A stretch of 64,000 nt of DNA from Endotrypanum monterogeii (Eukaryota; Euglenozoa; Kinetoplastea; Trypanosomatida; Trypanosomatidae): contig CM007341.1 of the NCBI GenBank assembly GCA_000333855.2, positions 439,656 through 503,655 of the forward strand, read 5' to 3'. Below, in pieces: positions 18,142 to 27,364 of this stretch. The stretch's first letter is position 1. Every line of letters begins with the position of its first letter. The translations under genes were made by a program, and so were the position numbers. The notes beneath the pieces were generated by a model. That model did no database searches. It was not told the DNA's origin and was given only the letters and a program-made list of their open reading frames with translations.

Positions 18142-20716
18142 GCATGTATGTATGTATGTGTGTATGTGTGTCCAAGTAGAAACTGTTGTGCACTTCATCT
18201 AAAATGTTCTACAAATTGTGTTCGGCGGAAGGGATTGAAAAATAAGCAGCAAAACAAATTAACACCCACATATAAAAAAGGACACAACAGAAAATCGCAA
18301 GTGGGGAGAGGGATCAAAAAAAAAAAGGGAAATAAAAAAAAAATATATATGATATTCAAATACAAGGGTAAAAAAAAAAGGAGGGGGAGGGTGAGGTGGG
18401 AGTGAGGAAAAAAAAAACGAGAGATTCATTGATGTGTACCCCTGAAAGATATGTAGTAGAGAGAGAGGGAGGGGGGGGACATGCAAAGGGTCTTCGCTGC
18501 GGCACAGTCAACGCGCGTGCTTCACATAAGAGTAGGTGCCGGCAGGGAATGGGAGGGAAATGTAGACTTAAGGTGAAGGGGATTTCGGGGAGGGCTGCAG
18601 CTAGCCCTCTGTTGTCCATCTCCCATTCCTTACTTCTCACCCCTCTCCTGTTCAGCACAGATTCAACGCTAGCTCAAAAAAAAAAAAATGCAGCATGCCC
18701 ACATCTCCGCTCTTATATATAAATATACATATTTATATATCAGGTGGCTTGGTGAGTGCGTAATAAGGGAATGCTTACAAGAAAAAAAAATCCCTGGGAG
18801 TACACGCAAAGTCAATTCGATTCGTTTATGCCACTCAAGTCTCCTATATAGATACACGTGTTTTGTTCCTCCACCAGTGTCTGTGTATACGTGTTTACGA
18901 ATGCAAAGGAGACCGATAGAGTACAACACACACACGCACGGACAACACGGTGGGGAGGACCAAGTACTTCAAAAGAGAGTAGGGAAAGGCGGGGGAGCGG
19001 GGGGGGGGATACAAAAAAAAAAAACTACACTGAGGGGCGTTGACAGAAGAAAATGATAGGAGCTACAGCCCTCTTCCCCCCTCCTCCCTCCACTACTGAT
19101 ATCATCTCTTTCTTTTATCAGAAGATTACCATTCTCATGTAGGACATACACGTGCTGCTACGTCACGCAAATACAGTTGGGGATGAGGAGACGGTGACTG
19201 ACAGAGGGCGGTGAGACGACGGTAAAAAAAAGCGAAGCGAGAAGGGCTTTGAGGTTGGTTCGTCGGGAAGCAAAAAAACACAAAAAAAACAACTGGAAGA
19301 AAGCTGCACACAGACACCACCAGCGTATATGTCTGACTACTGATGTCAGCGCTAACGTTTTCATAGACCTGTGGGAGCCGAGAGGGATTATAAAAAAAGA
19401 AAAAAAAAGTGACAAAGGAGACACGGGAGCAGGAGAGAAATTTGTCGCCTGTCAAAGCAGTTCGCAACAGAAATACACACACAGACACACACATATACAG
19501 ACGCCAATCCAGTGGAGAAGATCTACCTCCACCCACCTAAAATAATATAAAAAAACGCAATCGAAAAAAAAAAAAACGGGGAGGAGGAGGGAAGAAAAAA
19601 CAGCTAGAGATGTGGGGGGGGGGGGAAGGACGGTGAAACGAGCAACGGAAAAAAAAGGCAAACATTGCAGAAAAGAGGCGGTGGAGACAGCGAATGGCGA
19701 ATGAGACACACATCAATATATTTAAGTAAGTAAGCGTGTGTATGTGTATCTCTTGTACTGTATACCTCGTTCACAGTAGAGGAGAACAGGAAAAAAAAAA
19801 ATATATATATATAAACTGAAATTGGTTAAAAAAAAAGAGGTTTACATACCCCTTAGTGGAGGCCTAAGCAGCCGGAGAAATTGGGTGGGGAGAGAGGGAG
19901 CCCGAGAGCACCACTCAGCGTACACAATGCCGCTGATTCAGACGAATGTGGGTGGCGGGAGACGCACAGGGGGCCGACAGAGGTTCATTCATGATTTATG
20001 TAGAGGGTCATGAACAATTTAGACGGATAGCTTCTCCCTCCCTCCTTCCTTCCTTCCTTGTCACTCCGTATGCCATGCCCGGCAACTACACAAGAAGAAA
20101 CACGCAGTGATGCATATGGATGCTCGATTTCAGACAGTATATATTATCAGCAGGGACGAGTGCAACAAGATACTGATACTGTACACCAGCGCCACTACTG
20201 CAAGACTGAGGGGACATTTCTTGCCTCCAGTTCTACTGAGAAGATATGGTGCCACGACGACGGTGATGGCGGGGGAAAAAGAAGTGTGTATGTGTGTGTC
20301 TGTTTGTCTGAAGAAAAAAAAAAAATATATATATATAAATATATATATTATCACTGCGTTAGTAAGGACTAGGGGGGAAGTTGGGTAAATCAGCCCACTC
20401 CTCTTCGCCTCCTTCCTACTCACATGGACACGGCACACACATATTAGCACAATGGTTGATATGAATCGCTTATTTTTTTTTTCTTTTCTGTTGAGCTTTG
20501 TCGCTGGCTCCAATCTGTTGACCAGCGCGTGCGCGCTTCCAGATAAAACGAAGGGGGGCTAACAAAATAATAGGGAGACCTCCCAAATGCCGTCAATATA
20601 TTTCGAGAAGGCCGGCGTGCAGTGCGGCGAAACAAAAAAGGGTTTTGTTCAGCCTTCACCAGCTGCTGCTAGTGTCGTTATGGAGCTGAAGTGGTGCTGT
20701 CGGTACAGCCGCTGCC

Positions 20717-23700
20717 CTAATTGCCGCCAAGCGTTACACTATTGTTGCTGCCACGCTGCAGGAAGATGTCGCGTAAGCTCGTGGGGTTGGGACTCACCAG
20801 AGTCGTGCCGCACCCGCGCTCGGAGGCAGAAGTGATGGCGCGCACGAGGCGTGCGAAGTGAACGAGTTGGCACTCGAATATTCGTTGCTCATCCTGGCTC
20901 GTTGGAAGCCCAGCGCTGCGAAGACCACTTTGTAGGTCCGCCGCAGTCAGGTCGACCATACCCAGTCGGGCAAAGAGTCCCTCCGTAATGCACCGGCAAA
21001 GTGGGACAGTGCAGCTGGAAAGGGTCCCACAGCCCGTCGTTCCCGTGCCGGCGCTGCCGCTGCCCATCACAGTCACCTCAGAGTTCGCAAGGGACTCGGT
21101 TGAGACTACTCTGCGAAGACCGCGCGTGTTCATTAGAGAGGATGAGCCATCGGCGCTGATTCCGACACCACGGCTACCCCCATCTACTGCCGCAGCCGCA
21201 GCTTCCTCATCAACCACCATTCCATAGAACGCGATGCGGATGGCTTCGGATGAGTACCACCCCTGGATTTTGTACGCCATGCGCGCCAGAAGTGTGTCAA
21301 ATACAACGGTTGGCGTATCCTCGTTGCTCGCGCCTTCCGACCGTGTATGCTGTGACATTCCCCCCTGTTGTTGTTGAACATGCGAGGGGTTCTTGCAGCC
21401 TCCCGAGGGGCAACAGGTGCAGGGGTGATAGCAATCACCTTCTCCAGACGGCTCGTACGTGCCCCTTGCGTCGGCACTATGGCTGCTCCGGACCAGCAGC
21501 TTGCCATCCTTTGTATCTGCACGTTCTGTCACGGACGCGGTGCCGGTGTGCTCCGCTTCGTCCGCGGTACGTCGGATCGTGTGGCTTATATTTCGTGCGC
21601 TGACGCTCGCGTTCGGTTGCGCAGCCGCCACACAGGATTCACGACCCTGCACAGCCCACAGCGATCCGCCTACGTTACTGCTGGATATCGTCGCGCTTCC
21701 AGGGCTGTTGGTGATGGTACCTCTACCTGCTCGCAGCTTACCAGCAATAACACTGTTTGCACTTGCTGTGGCGAATACAGAGATGTTAAGGGAAGAGGGG
21801 GAGTTCACCGCCCCATTGCCCAGGACTCCACGTGAGAGCGGTGGCCAGTTGTTGCACTTGAGTGTCGCTGAGGGTGTCGGCGAGGTGCCATTCGGGCTGC
21901 GCCCACCCGAGAGGCACCGGGTGCACGGCTGTAGCTCATCAAACAGATCCAATAGCACCTCTGCGTCCGTGCAGGGGAAGCTACAAGATTCGATGATGCA
22001 GGCGAGTTCGTCTAGAGTGATGACGGGATGATCGACACCTCCGCCGTAGCGTTCCTCCTTGGCGAGGCGGAACTCGGAAATGAACTCGTGAAGGTCGATC
22101 GAGTTTGTGCTGAACATGGAGGCGAGGTCGCTGGTTGTGGCGTCGCCCCGCTCCAAACCAGAAACACTGCCATGAAAAGAGGTCACTGTGTGCGGGGCTG
22201 CAGCGCCACTAGAGTGTAAGGCGCTGCTACCGTGGCCGCTGATCTGCTGGGAGCCGGTATTGCTGGCCATTGCGCCAGTAAGAAAGCCACTGCTTGCTAG
22301 GCTCTGCGTGACTAACCCGGGGCGCGCCAAGAGCTGCGGAGATCCACGCTTACTAGACGCGTTACTGCTAACAAACACATTGCTACAGGTTGTGTTTGTG
22401 TGCGTGATGGTGCCTGCAGTCGAGAGAGGTATGACGATGCCTGTAACCCCAGCGGTGCTACTGACGGCACAGTTTGCGGGTCGCGGGGGCGCCATTGGCT
22501 GCACCATCCCTTTGACTGCCTCGCCACGATCGCTGCCACGCGTACCGCTACTGTCTTCACCCATTTTTGTCGAGCCCGATGGGCTCGACGTGCTGTTCCC
22601 TGTCGATGTGTGTACGTGTGGTTGATGAGTAGCGCCGTGATCGCTACTGGAGCGCTGCTGTGGCTGCGGGGTTGTGTGGGCTTGCTGTCCTGGCGTTAGC
22701 ATTGCATCTTTTTGTTTCATGTCCGATGTCGTATGCGGCACCGATGGCATCTGCGGCAGTGTCCCATCACAAAGCTGAGCGAGGTATTGCAGTGGCTCCT
22801 CAGGCTGGGCGGTTATGACATGGTGATACAGGTTATTTACCAGTGCCACTACCCGTGGATTATCGTGCAGGTATGTGTCGGTTGTGGTACCAACATTTCC
22901 GGAGACAGCGCGAGGCTCTCTCTCCCGGTTGTGCAATGAGCTGCGCGTACCATTGTGATTCGAAGAGGTGCCACCCGATGTCGATGACGGACGCAGCGCC
23001 GATGAAGGCGCCGGCGGCACAGGTATTTGCATTGTCGGCGCCGGTGCGGACTCGACGCTTTGGTCACTGCTATCCGCCAGGAGATAGCACCTGCGCGCCG
23101 GCGAGCTGACCGTCAGATGCGTAACATCTGGTTGCGAAACCACTCGGGCTGGCGATGTTGGCACCGTCGGCATGGTCGCTGTGGAGGTGGGTGGCTGAGG
23201 AGGGCCTGATGATAGGCCCATCGATACACTCACGCTGGTGGGTACAGAGGCTGCTAATTTGTTTGGCTGAATGACGGGCGGAAGTCGGCTCGGAATGGCG
23301 AGCACGGACGGCGCCGGCTCATGGGCACGGAGGCCTTGGGGGCCGGTGCTTGGGTCGAGGCCGCTGTTCACGCTGTTGCGACTGTGGTGGTGGCCTCGGC
23401 GGTAGACGCTTTCATTCCCCTCCCCTGGAGAGGCAGAGGCCATCTGCGTTGGCGTGCGTGGGGGCGGCAAAGAGGTTATACAGCTACTGCCACCATCACT
23501 GCCTGAGTGAGAACCGTTCTGATGCGATTCTCGTTGGTGTGACTGAGGGTGTCGACCTGGAGCGATCGACGGGGAAGATGTGGGCGAGAGGGCTGGCATA
23601 TGCGGCACGTCCGATGCCGGGCCGCTCGTGCGGTTCACTGGGCACGACGCAGAGCCATCGGGCCGCAGTGAAAGGGGGAGAGAGTTTGTAAGTATATCAG

Positions 23701-23854
23701 GCGCCAGCGGAGCCGGCGGGTTTGACCGACGCATTGCATGCGAGGGGGAGTTCGACGCCGATGAGCTTCTCGTATGGGTGGATTGCGACTCGGGTGAAGC
23801 CGCCGCCGCTGACTGCAGTGATCGGGTGCCGCCTGAGCGAGTACGCGTCTGCAT
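20717..23854 (-). CDS. Ser/Thr/Gly/Pro-rich protein with possible EF-hand-like segments, 1045 residues
   Basis: The first ATG is at 23852-23854 (MQTRTRSGG). The frame extends to 23986, but that codon is TTG and the added 44 residues translate a pyrimidine tract and GT repeat upstream of likely splice acceptors. About the first 570 residues are low complexity and probably disordered. Three segments look folded: about 575-645 (IDLHEFISEFRLAKEERYG, then ITLDELACIIESC and DAEVLLDLFDEL), about 850-890 (LLARMAYKIQGWYSSEAIR) and about 955-1010 (FARLGMVDLTAADLQSGL, then ECQLVHFARLVRAI). Their helix-loop-helix rhythm recalls degenerate EF-hands, but calcium-binding acidic loops are not clear. A Cys cluster (CYHPCTCCPSGGC, about residue 805) could bind metal. 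No family recognised and no membrane span; function unknown. Length and coding character leave little doubt that it is a gene. Confidence 0.85.
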   Translation of the reverse strand: MQTRTRSGGTRSLQSAAAASPESQSTHTRSSSASNSPSHAMRRSNPPAPLAPDILTNSLPLSLRPDGSASCPVNRTSGPASDVPHMPALSPTSSPSIAPGRHPQSHQRESHQNGSHSGSDGGSSCITSLPPPRTPTQMASASPGEGNESVYRRGHHHSRNSVNSGLDPSTGPQGLRAHEPAPSVLAIPSRLPPVIQPNKLAASVPTSVSVSMGLSSGPPQPPTSTATMPTVPTSPARVVSQPDVTHLTVSSPARRCYLLADSSDQSVESAPAPTMQIPVPPAPSSALRPSSTSGGTSSNHNGTRSSLHNREREPRAVSGNVGTTTDTYLHDNPRVVALVNNLYHHVITAQPEEPLQYLAQLCDGTLPQMPSVPHTTSDMKQKDAMLTPGQQAHTTPQPQQRSSSDHGATHQPHVHTSTGNSTSSPSGSTKMGEDSSGTRGSDRGEAVKGMVQPMAPPRPANCAVSSTAGVTGIVIPLSTAGTITHTNTTCSNVFVSSNASSKRGSPQLLARPGLVTQSLASSGFLTGAMASNTGSQQISGHGSSALHSSGAAAPHTVTSFHGSVSGLERGDATTSDLASMFSTNSIDLHEFISEFRLAKEERYGGGVDHPVITLDELACIIESCSFPCTDAEVLLDLFDELQPCTRCLSGGRSPNGTSPTPSATLKCNNWPPLSRGVLGNGAVNSPSSLNISVFATASANSVIAGKLRAGRGTITNSPGSATISSSNVGGSLWAVQGRESCVAAAQPNASVSARNISHTIRRTADEAEHTGTASVTERADTKDGKLLVRSSHSADARGTYEPSGEGDCYHPCTCCPSGGCKNPSHVQQQQGGMSQHTRSEGASNEDTPTVVFDTLLARMAYKIQGWYSSEAIRIAFYGMVVDEEAAAAAVDGGSRGVGISADGSSSLMNTRGLRRVVSTESLANSEVTVMGSGSAGTGTTGCGTLSSCTVPLCRCITEGLFARLGMVDLTAADLQSGLRSAGLPTSQDEQRIFECQLVHFARLVRAITSASERGCGTTLVSPNPTSLRDIFLQRGSNNSVTLGGN

Positions 23855-23886
23855 CGTGCCGGCAGCTGTCGAAGGGAAGCAGATTT

Positions 23887-23975
23887 CTGAAGGCTGAGAA
23901 ACTCCCCAAGAGTTACACACACACACGGGGGTGGCGGTGGGTGTAGAGTGGAGGGATGAGGTGGAGGTAGCCAAA
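23887..23975 (-). promoter_or_regulatory. predicted polypyrimidine tract and splice acceptors for the 1045-residue protein gene
   Basis: The minus strand has a C/T-rich stretch (about 23975-23930) and a short GT repeat. AG follows at 23903-23902, 23895-23894 and 23888-23887, all 33-50 bases before the ATG at 23854. This argues against starting the protein at 23986. Confidence 0.5.
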
Positions 23976-24046
23976 GAGGAGTGCAATAATATGATCGGGG
24001 AAAAAAAACGAAACGAGCGAAGTCGAAAGGTCTATTCTCCCCTTAA

Positions 24047-24073
24047 TATATAAATATATATATATTTATATAT
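24047..24073. repeat. interrupted (TA)n tract
   Basis: TATA runs broken by AA and TT, about 190-220 bases upstream of the 23854 start codon. Confidence 0.85.
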
Positions 24074-24129
24074 TTGTGTGTGGGAGAGGGGAAGGAGGGA
24101 GGGAGGGGGGGGGGGCGCAAAGAAGACGC

Positions 24130-24151
24130 GCACACACACACACACACACAC
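24130..24151. repeat. (CA)n microsatellite
   Basis: About eleven CA units after a short CG run. Confidence 0.9.
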
Positions 24152-25004
24152 CAAGCAGAAAAAAAAATTGCCGGAACAACAACAACAAAGGAAATTGAAG
24201 GAAAGGGAGTATGTGCAGGAGTCACCATAAGATTAGTGACACGCAATACTCAAGGGGGGAGGGGGAAGAAGGTAGTACTAATGTGAGCAAGTGGGTGTGC
24301 AGAGGGGGGGGGGCCCGCATATGATGAGGCACACACACACACCTGCACAGAGAAAAGGAACAAAGACCTGTAAGGGAAGACGAAAGATGGGAAGAGATAA
24401 GGGGAGGGTATGTTACCGTTTTTACGAGGTGGCGTTTTTTTTGATTTGTGGCGATGGATAAGGGTGGCCAACAACGTCTCAGTAAGCACACACACCTACA
24501 CAGACAAGCAGGCAGGGAAGCGGAGAGAGGAAGGGGAAACAAATAGGAACGGGGAGAGCCACCCTTTAACTGTAGTGGGGCCTGGCACCTTGTGGATTCC
24601 ACACAAGCAGCCGTCTTTCCGTTCTCCCCTCATTCTTTGCCTATTTTTTTTACCCTCTGTGAATCTCTCTCAAGTAATATATATATATATATATGGCTAT
24701 GTCTGTGTCCGTTCCTGCGTGCGGAAGAAAGTATGTCCTTTGCACGACTTTCTTATTTTTTCCTACGATATGAGCACAGACTTGAGAAAATGTTTTTCTT
24801 TTTACTTTTTGGAGATGTCACGTGAAACACAGGAGAGGGGGCACACACACAGACACACACACACACTCATAGGCACACCCATGTGTGCATACCACTATTA
24901 TGAAGTCGAAGTTATGTCGGCGTGGGCCATGGGTATGTTAAACGACATCGTACGCTTTTATCGGTGTTATAACGACATACACACGCAGAAACACACGCGC
25001 TCTC

Positions 25005-25006
<2 letters not shown>

Positions 25007-25036
<30 letters not shown>
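25007..25036. repeat. (TA)n microsatellite
   Basis: About fifteen AT units, roughly 200 bases 3' of the L1-domain gene. Confidence 0.95.
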
Positions 25037-25040
<4 letters not shown>

Positions 25041-25238
25041 TGCGTTGATGATGCACAGGAGGGGGCTAACACCACTGGCATAACGGAAAGACAGCAAAGA
25101 GGGGCGGGAAATGCATCTCACATGAAACCGTGTGGGCCTCCACGTCTCCTTCTTTCCCTCCAAGTCTCCCGTTCATCTCTGGAGTCGGCTCATCACCCTC
25201 CCCGAGCTCGTGCAGAGTCCATGTCGTGCACACTTCCT

Positions 25239-26042
25239 TCACTTAGCGATTTGCACCTCCATAAAACGGATGCGCTCAGTCCGGTTGGACACTAACGAAA
25301 ACTCGTTGATGTATTTCCACACGGTCGGGAACTCCTTTTTCAGTGCAACAACAAACGCCTTCGCATTTTCGCACACTGCACCGGCGGTCATTCCGCCGTG
25401 ACCCACGCGGAACAGCAGTTGACCCTGCCTCTGGCACTCCACAAGACCCGCAGTAGACCCTTGCGAGAGACGGAAGCTGAGTGTCTCGCTCTCGTCAAGT
25501 CCGTCCAGAGGCGTGATTATCTTGCGAGGGCAGCGCGCGGCCGAGCTTGGATTTGTTTTGCTCGCAGCCGTCGCAGCGGATGGTACGCTTGCTTTTACCG
25601 CATCTATGATAGGGTGTGGAAGCTTCGACTCGATGCGAGCGTCCACGACGTAATGGCTGAACGTGGCTGCAACGCGGAGCGCCCTCTTTGCTGCCTCGGA
25701 GTCTCCACGTTTGCATATTGCTTCCGCCGTCACCACCGCGTCGTAATAGCCGTGCCGCTTGTTGATCTTGCCGCAGTCGTGCGAAATGATTTTGGGGACG
25801 ATGAGGCACGTAGTTCGCCCATTGGTGGGGAACACACGATGCGGTAAATGAAAGCGATGATCGCGGACTAGCTGCGGACATTGCGTGGTGATGACAGACG
25901 GCAAAATGAATTCCAAAAAAATACCTTCCTGGTCCGCATCACTACTGCTGCTTCCATGACATTCCTTCTTGCCTTCCGCACACACACGCTGCAGTTTATA
26001 CAGCACTGCTTTGGTGACAATCAGGCGCTTGTCTTGCGGCAT
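25239..26042 (-). CDS. ribosomal L1-domain protein, probable nucleolar ribosome-biogenesis factor (RSL1D1/Utp30-like)
   Basis: 267 residues from the first ATG 26040-26042 (MPQDKRLIVTKAVLYKLQRV); the longer frame to 26075 begins with TTG. The C-terminal half has L1-fold signatures: a VGHGGMTAGAVCENAKAFV segment (glycine turn, then the G..A.NA helix), a KEFPTVWKYINEFSLVSN segment and a final strand RIRFMEVQIAK. The central FHLPHRVFPT and TTCLIVPKIISHD match the LPH...C/lfvkD pattern of L1-domain nucleolar proteins better than that of true L1/L10a. In other eukaryotes Utp30 and RSL1D1 act in the nucleolus during pre-rRNA processing. A middle Ala/Ser-rich insertion with basic residues (about 150-185) separates the two halves of the fold. 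The splice acceptor at 26114 supports the start. The L1 fold is fairly secure; the exact orthologue is inferred. Confidence 0.75.
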   Translation of the reverse strand: MPQDKRLIVTKAVLYKLQRVCAEGKKECHGSSSSDADQEGIFLEFILPSVITTQCPQLVRDHRFHLPHRVFPTNGRTTCLIVPKIISHDCGKINKRHGYYDAVVTAEAICKRGDSEAAKRALRVAATFSHYVVDARIESKLPHPIIDAVKASVPSAATAASKTNPSSAARCPRKIITPLDGLDESETLSFRLSQGSTAGLVECQRQGQLLFRVGHGGMTAGAVCENAKAFVVALKKEFPTVWKYINEFSLVSNRTERIRFMEVQIAK

Positions 26043-26113
26043 GACGTCACACACGAGAAGGGAGGGGGGATGCAAACGATGGGAGTGGATATACTAATAT
26101 CAGATTGATAACA

Positions 26114-26140
26114 CTGAAAAGGATGTAGAAGGACAGACCA
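26114..26140 (-). promoter_or_regulatory. predicted trans-splice acceptor for the L1-domain gene
   Basis: The minus strand has a C/T-rich run ending in CCTTTTCAG, with AG at 26115-26114, 72 bases before the ATG at 26042. Confidence 0.5.
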
Positions 26141-26170
26141 TAGGTATGATGCACACGCACACATACACGC

Positions 26171-26171
<1 letters not shown>

Positions 26172-26202
<31 letters not shown>
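26172..26202. repeat. (TA)n microsatellite left of the gap
   Basis: About fifteen TA units, 130-160 bases upstream of the L1-domain start codon. Confidence 0.95.
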
Positions 26203-26206
<4 letters not shown>

Positions 26207-26239
26207 GGGGTACGAGCTAATGTATATATATCTTATTAG

Positions 26240-26353
26240 NNNNNNNNNNNNNNNNNNNNNNNNNNNNNNNNNNNNNNNNNNNNNNNNNNNNNNNNNNNNN
26301 NNNNNNNNNNNNNNNNNNNNNNNNNNNNNNNNNNNNNNNNNNNNNNNNNNNNN
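26240..26353. other. assembly gap of 114 N
   Basis: Undetermined bases. The right flank (26354-26440) is rich in AGT/GTA triplets and looks of low quality. The flanks repeat each other, so the gap may be spurious. Confidence 0.98.
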
Positions 26354-26445
26354 AGTAGTAGTATAACTAACGTAACGAAAGGAAGTAGTAGTAAGGAACG
26401 AACGACACTAGTAGTAGTAGTAGCACACGACACACACTACACGAC

Positions 26446-26446
<1 letters not shown>

Positions 26447-26480
<34 letters not shown>
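26447..26480. repeat. (TA)n microsatellite right of the gap
   Basis: About seventeen TA units, followed by a near copy of the sequence that follows the left TA tract. Confidence 0.95.
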
Positions 26481-26483
<3 letters not shown>

Positions 26484-27364
26484 GGGGTCGAGCTAATGAT
26501 ATATATCTTATTTAGCGCTAGATATGCATATAAGCAGGTGCGTACAGGAGCGCAGTCGATGGGGATCAGAATCCACAGAGAGGGAGAGGGGGGGTTGTAG
26601 ATGCGTGAGAAGAGAGATAAGTAATGATGCAGGTGGGCGAGAGGGGAGACACCTAAACATATCCGCAACGATAGAAAAAAGGAAGGTGCACCACATGTGA
26701 TGTCTGCGTTACCATGTTTTTCGGCTGTTCTTTTTTTTTTTAATATATATAAAGTAACTGTTCTGCTCGCTAACACTGCTTGCCGCTGTGCTAAGAAAAA
26801 AAAAAAGAAACCACTCAGAGGCAGGGGGGGGGGGGAAGTATCGAAGGAGAATGAGAGGAGGAAGAAAAAGGGGCATCCGATTCGCCTGTGTGCCTTCCGC
26901 GCCAAGGAGGTGAGAGCAGCCTGTGCTAGAGAACCTGTTGGTGTCATCTATGCGGTAAAACATACTTCAATATGGACCTCAGGAACACATATGCACTGCC
27001 TCCTCTCCTCCCTCCGCCACAGTTGACATTGTCGCCAGTCAGACTTGCCGCTGTGCGGCACCACTCATGACACCTGCGATAAGCACTCTCTGCCCTCACT
27101 CCGTCCCCTGATCGGGTTTGTAGCGGTCGAAATGCTACTCTTTTTTCCAGAGCACAACGGCAGCAGCAGCTACAGGGAGCAGACATTATGTATATGTGTG
27201 TGCTAGGGGGGGGGGGGGAGGGGTGCTCGGCCCACGGTTGACGCCCTTCGACATCACTTGACATAAAAAAGAAAAGAGAGGGGTCAGGGGAAGTGTGGGT
27301 GGGTGGGGTGGGGGGGGGGTCCCAGTCATTGTTCAGCCACGACCACTTGGCCCGTCCTCAGGCC

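Larger units (their letters stand above)
17601..20716 (-). other. gene-free, purine-rich region, probably including the 3' UTR of the 20717-23854 gene
   Basis: No gene supported. The plus strand is strongly A/G-rich here (many A8-A12 and GGGA runs), so the transcribed minus strand is pyrimidine-rich. Microsatellites: (CAA)n 17690-17711, (CA)n 18102-18141 followed by TATG repeats, TA-rich runs near 18714-18740 and 20325-20350. The minus-strand frames are Phe/Ser/Leu/Pro-rich translations of T/C tracts. Confidence 0.6.
23855..25238 (-). other. intergenic region between the L1-domain gene and the 1045-residue protein gene
   Basis: No gene seen. It holds a TA-rich block 24047-24073, (CA)n 24130-24151, shorter CA runs near 24328 and 24490, (TA)n near 24678-24694, CA near 24842-24866 and (TA)n 25007-25036. 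Pyrimidine-rich plus-strand sequence lies at 25137-25165, just 3' of the L1-domain gene. Confidence 0.6.
26043..27364 (-). other. intergenic region carrying an assembly gap
   Basis: No gene seen. It holds two TA tracts (26172-26202, 26447-26480), an N gap between them, a G run at about 26824-26835 and G-rich runs near 27208-27222 and 27297-27320, just 3' of the PIF1 gene. Sequence either side of the gap looks duplicated. Confidence 0.6.

Noticed and set aside
23855..23986. 44-residue N-terminal extension of the 1045-residue protein
   Set aside because: It begins with TTG and covers the polypyrimidine tract and likely splice acceptors.
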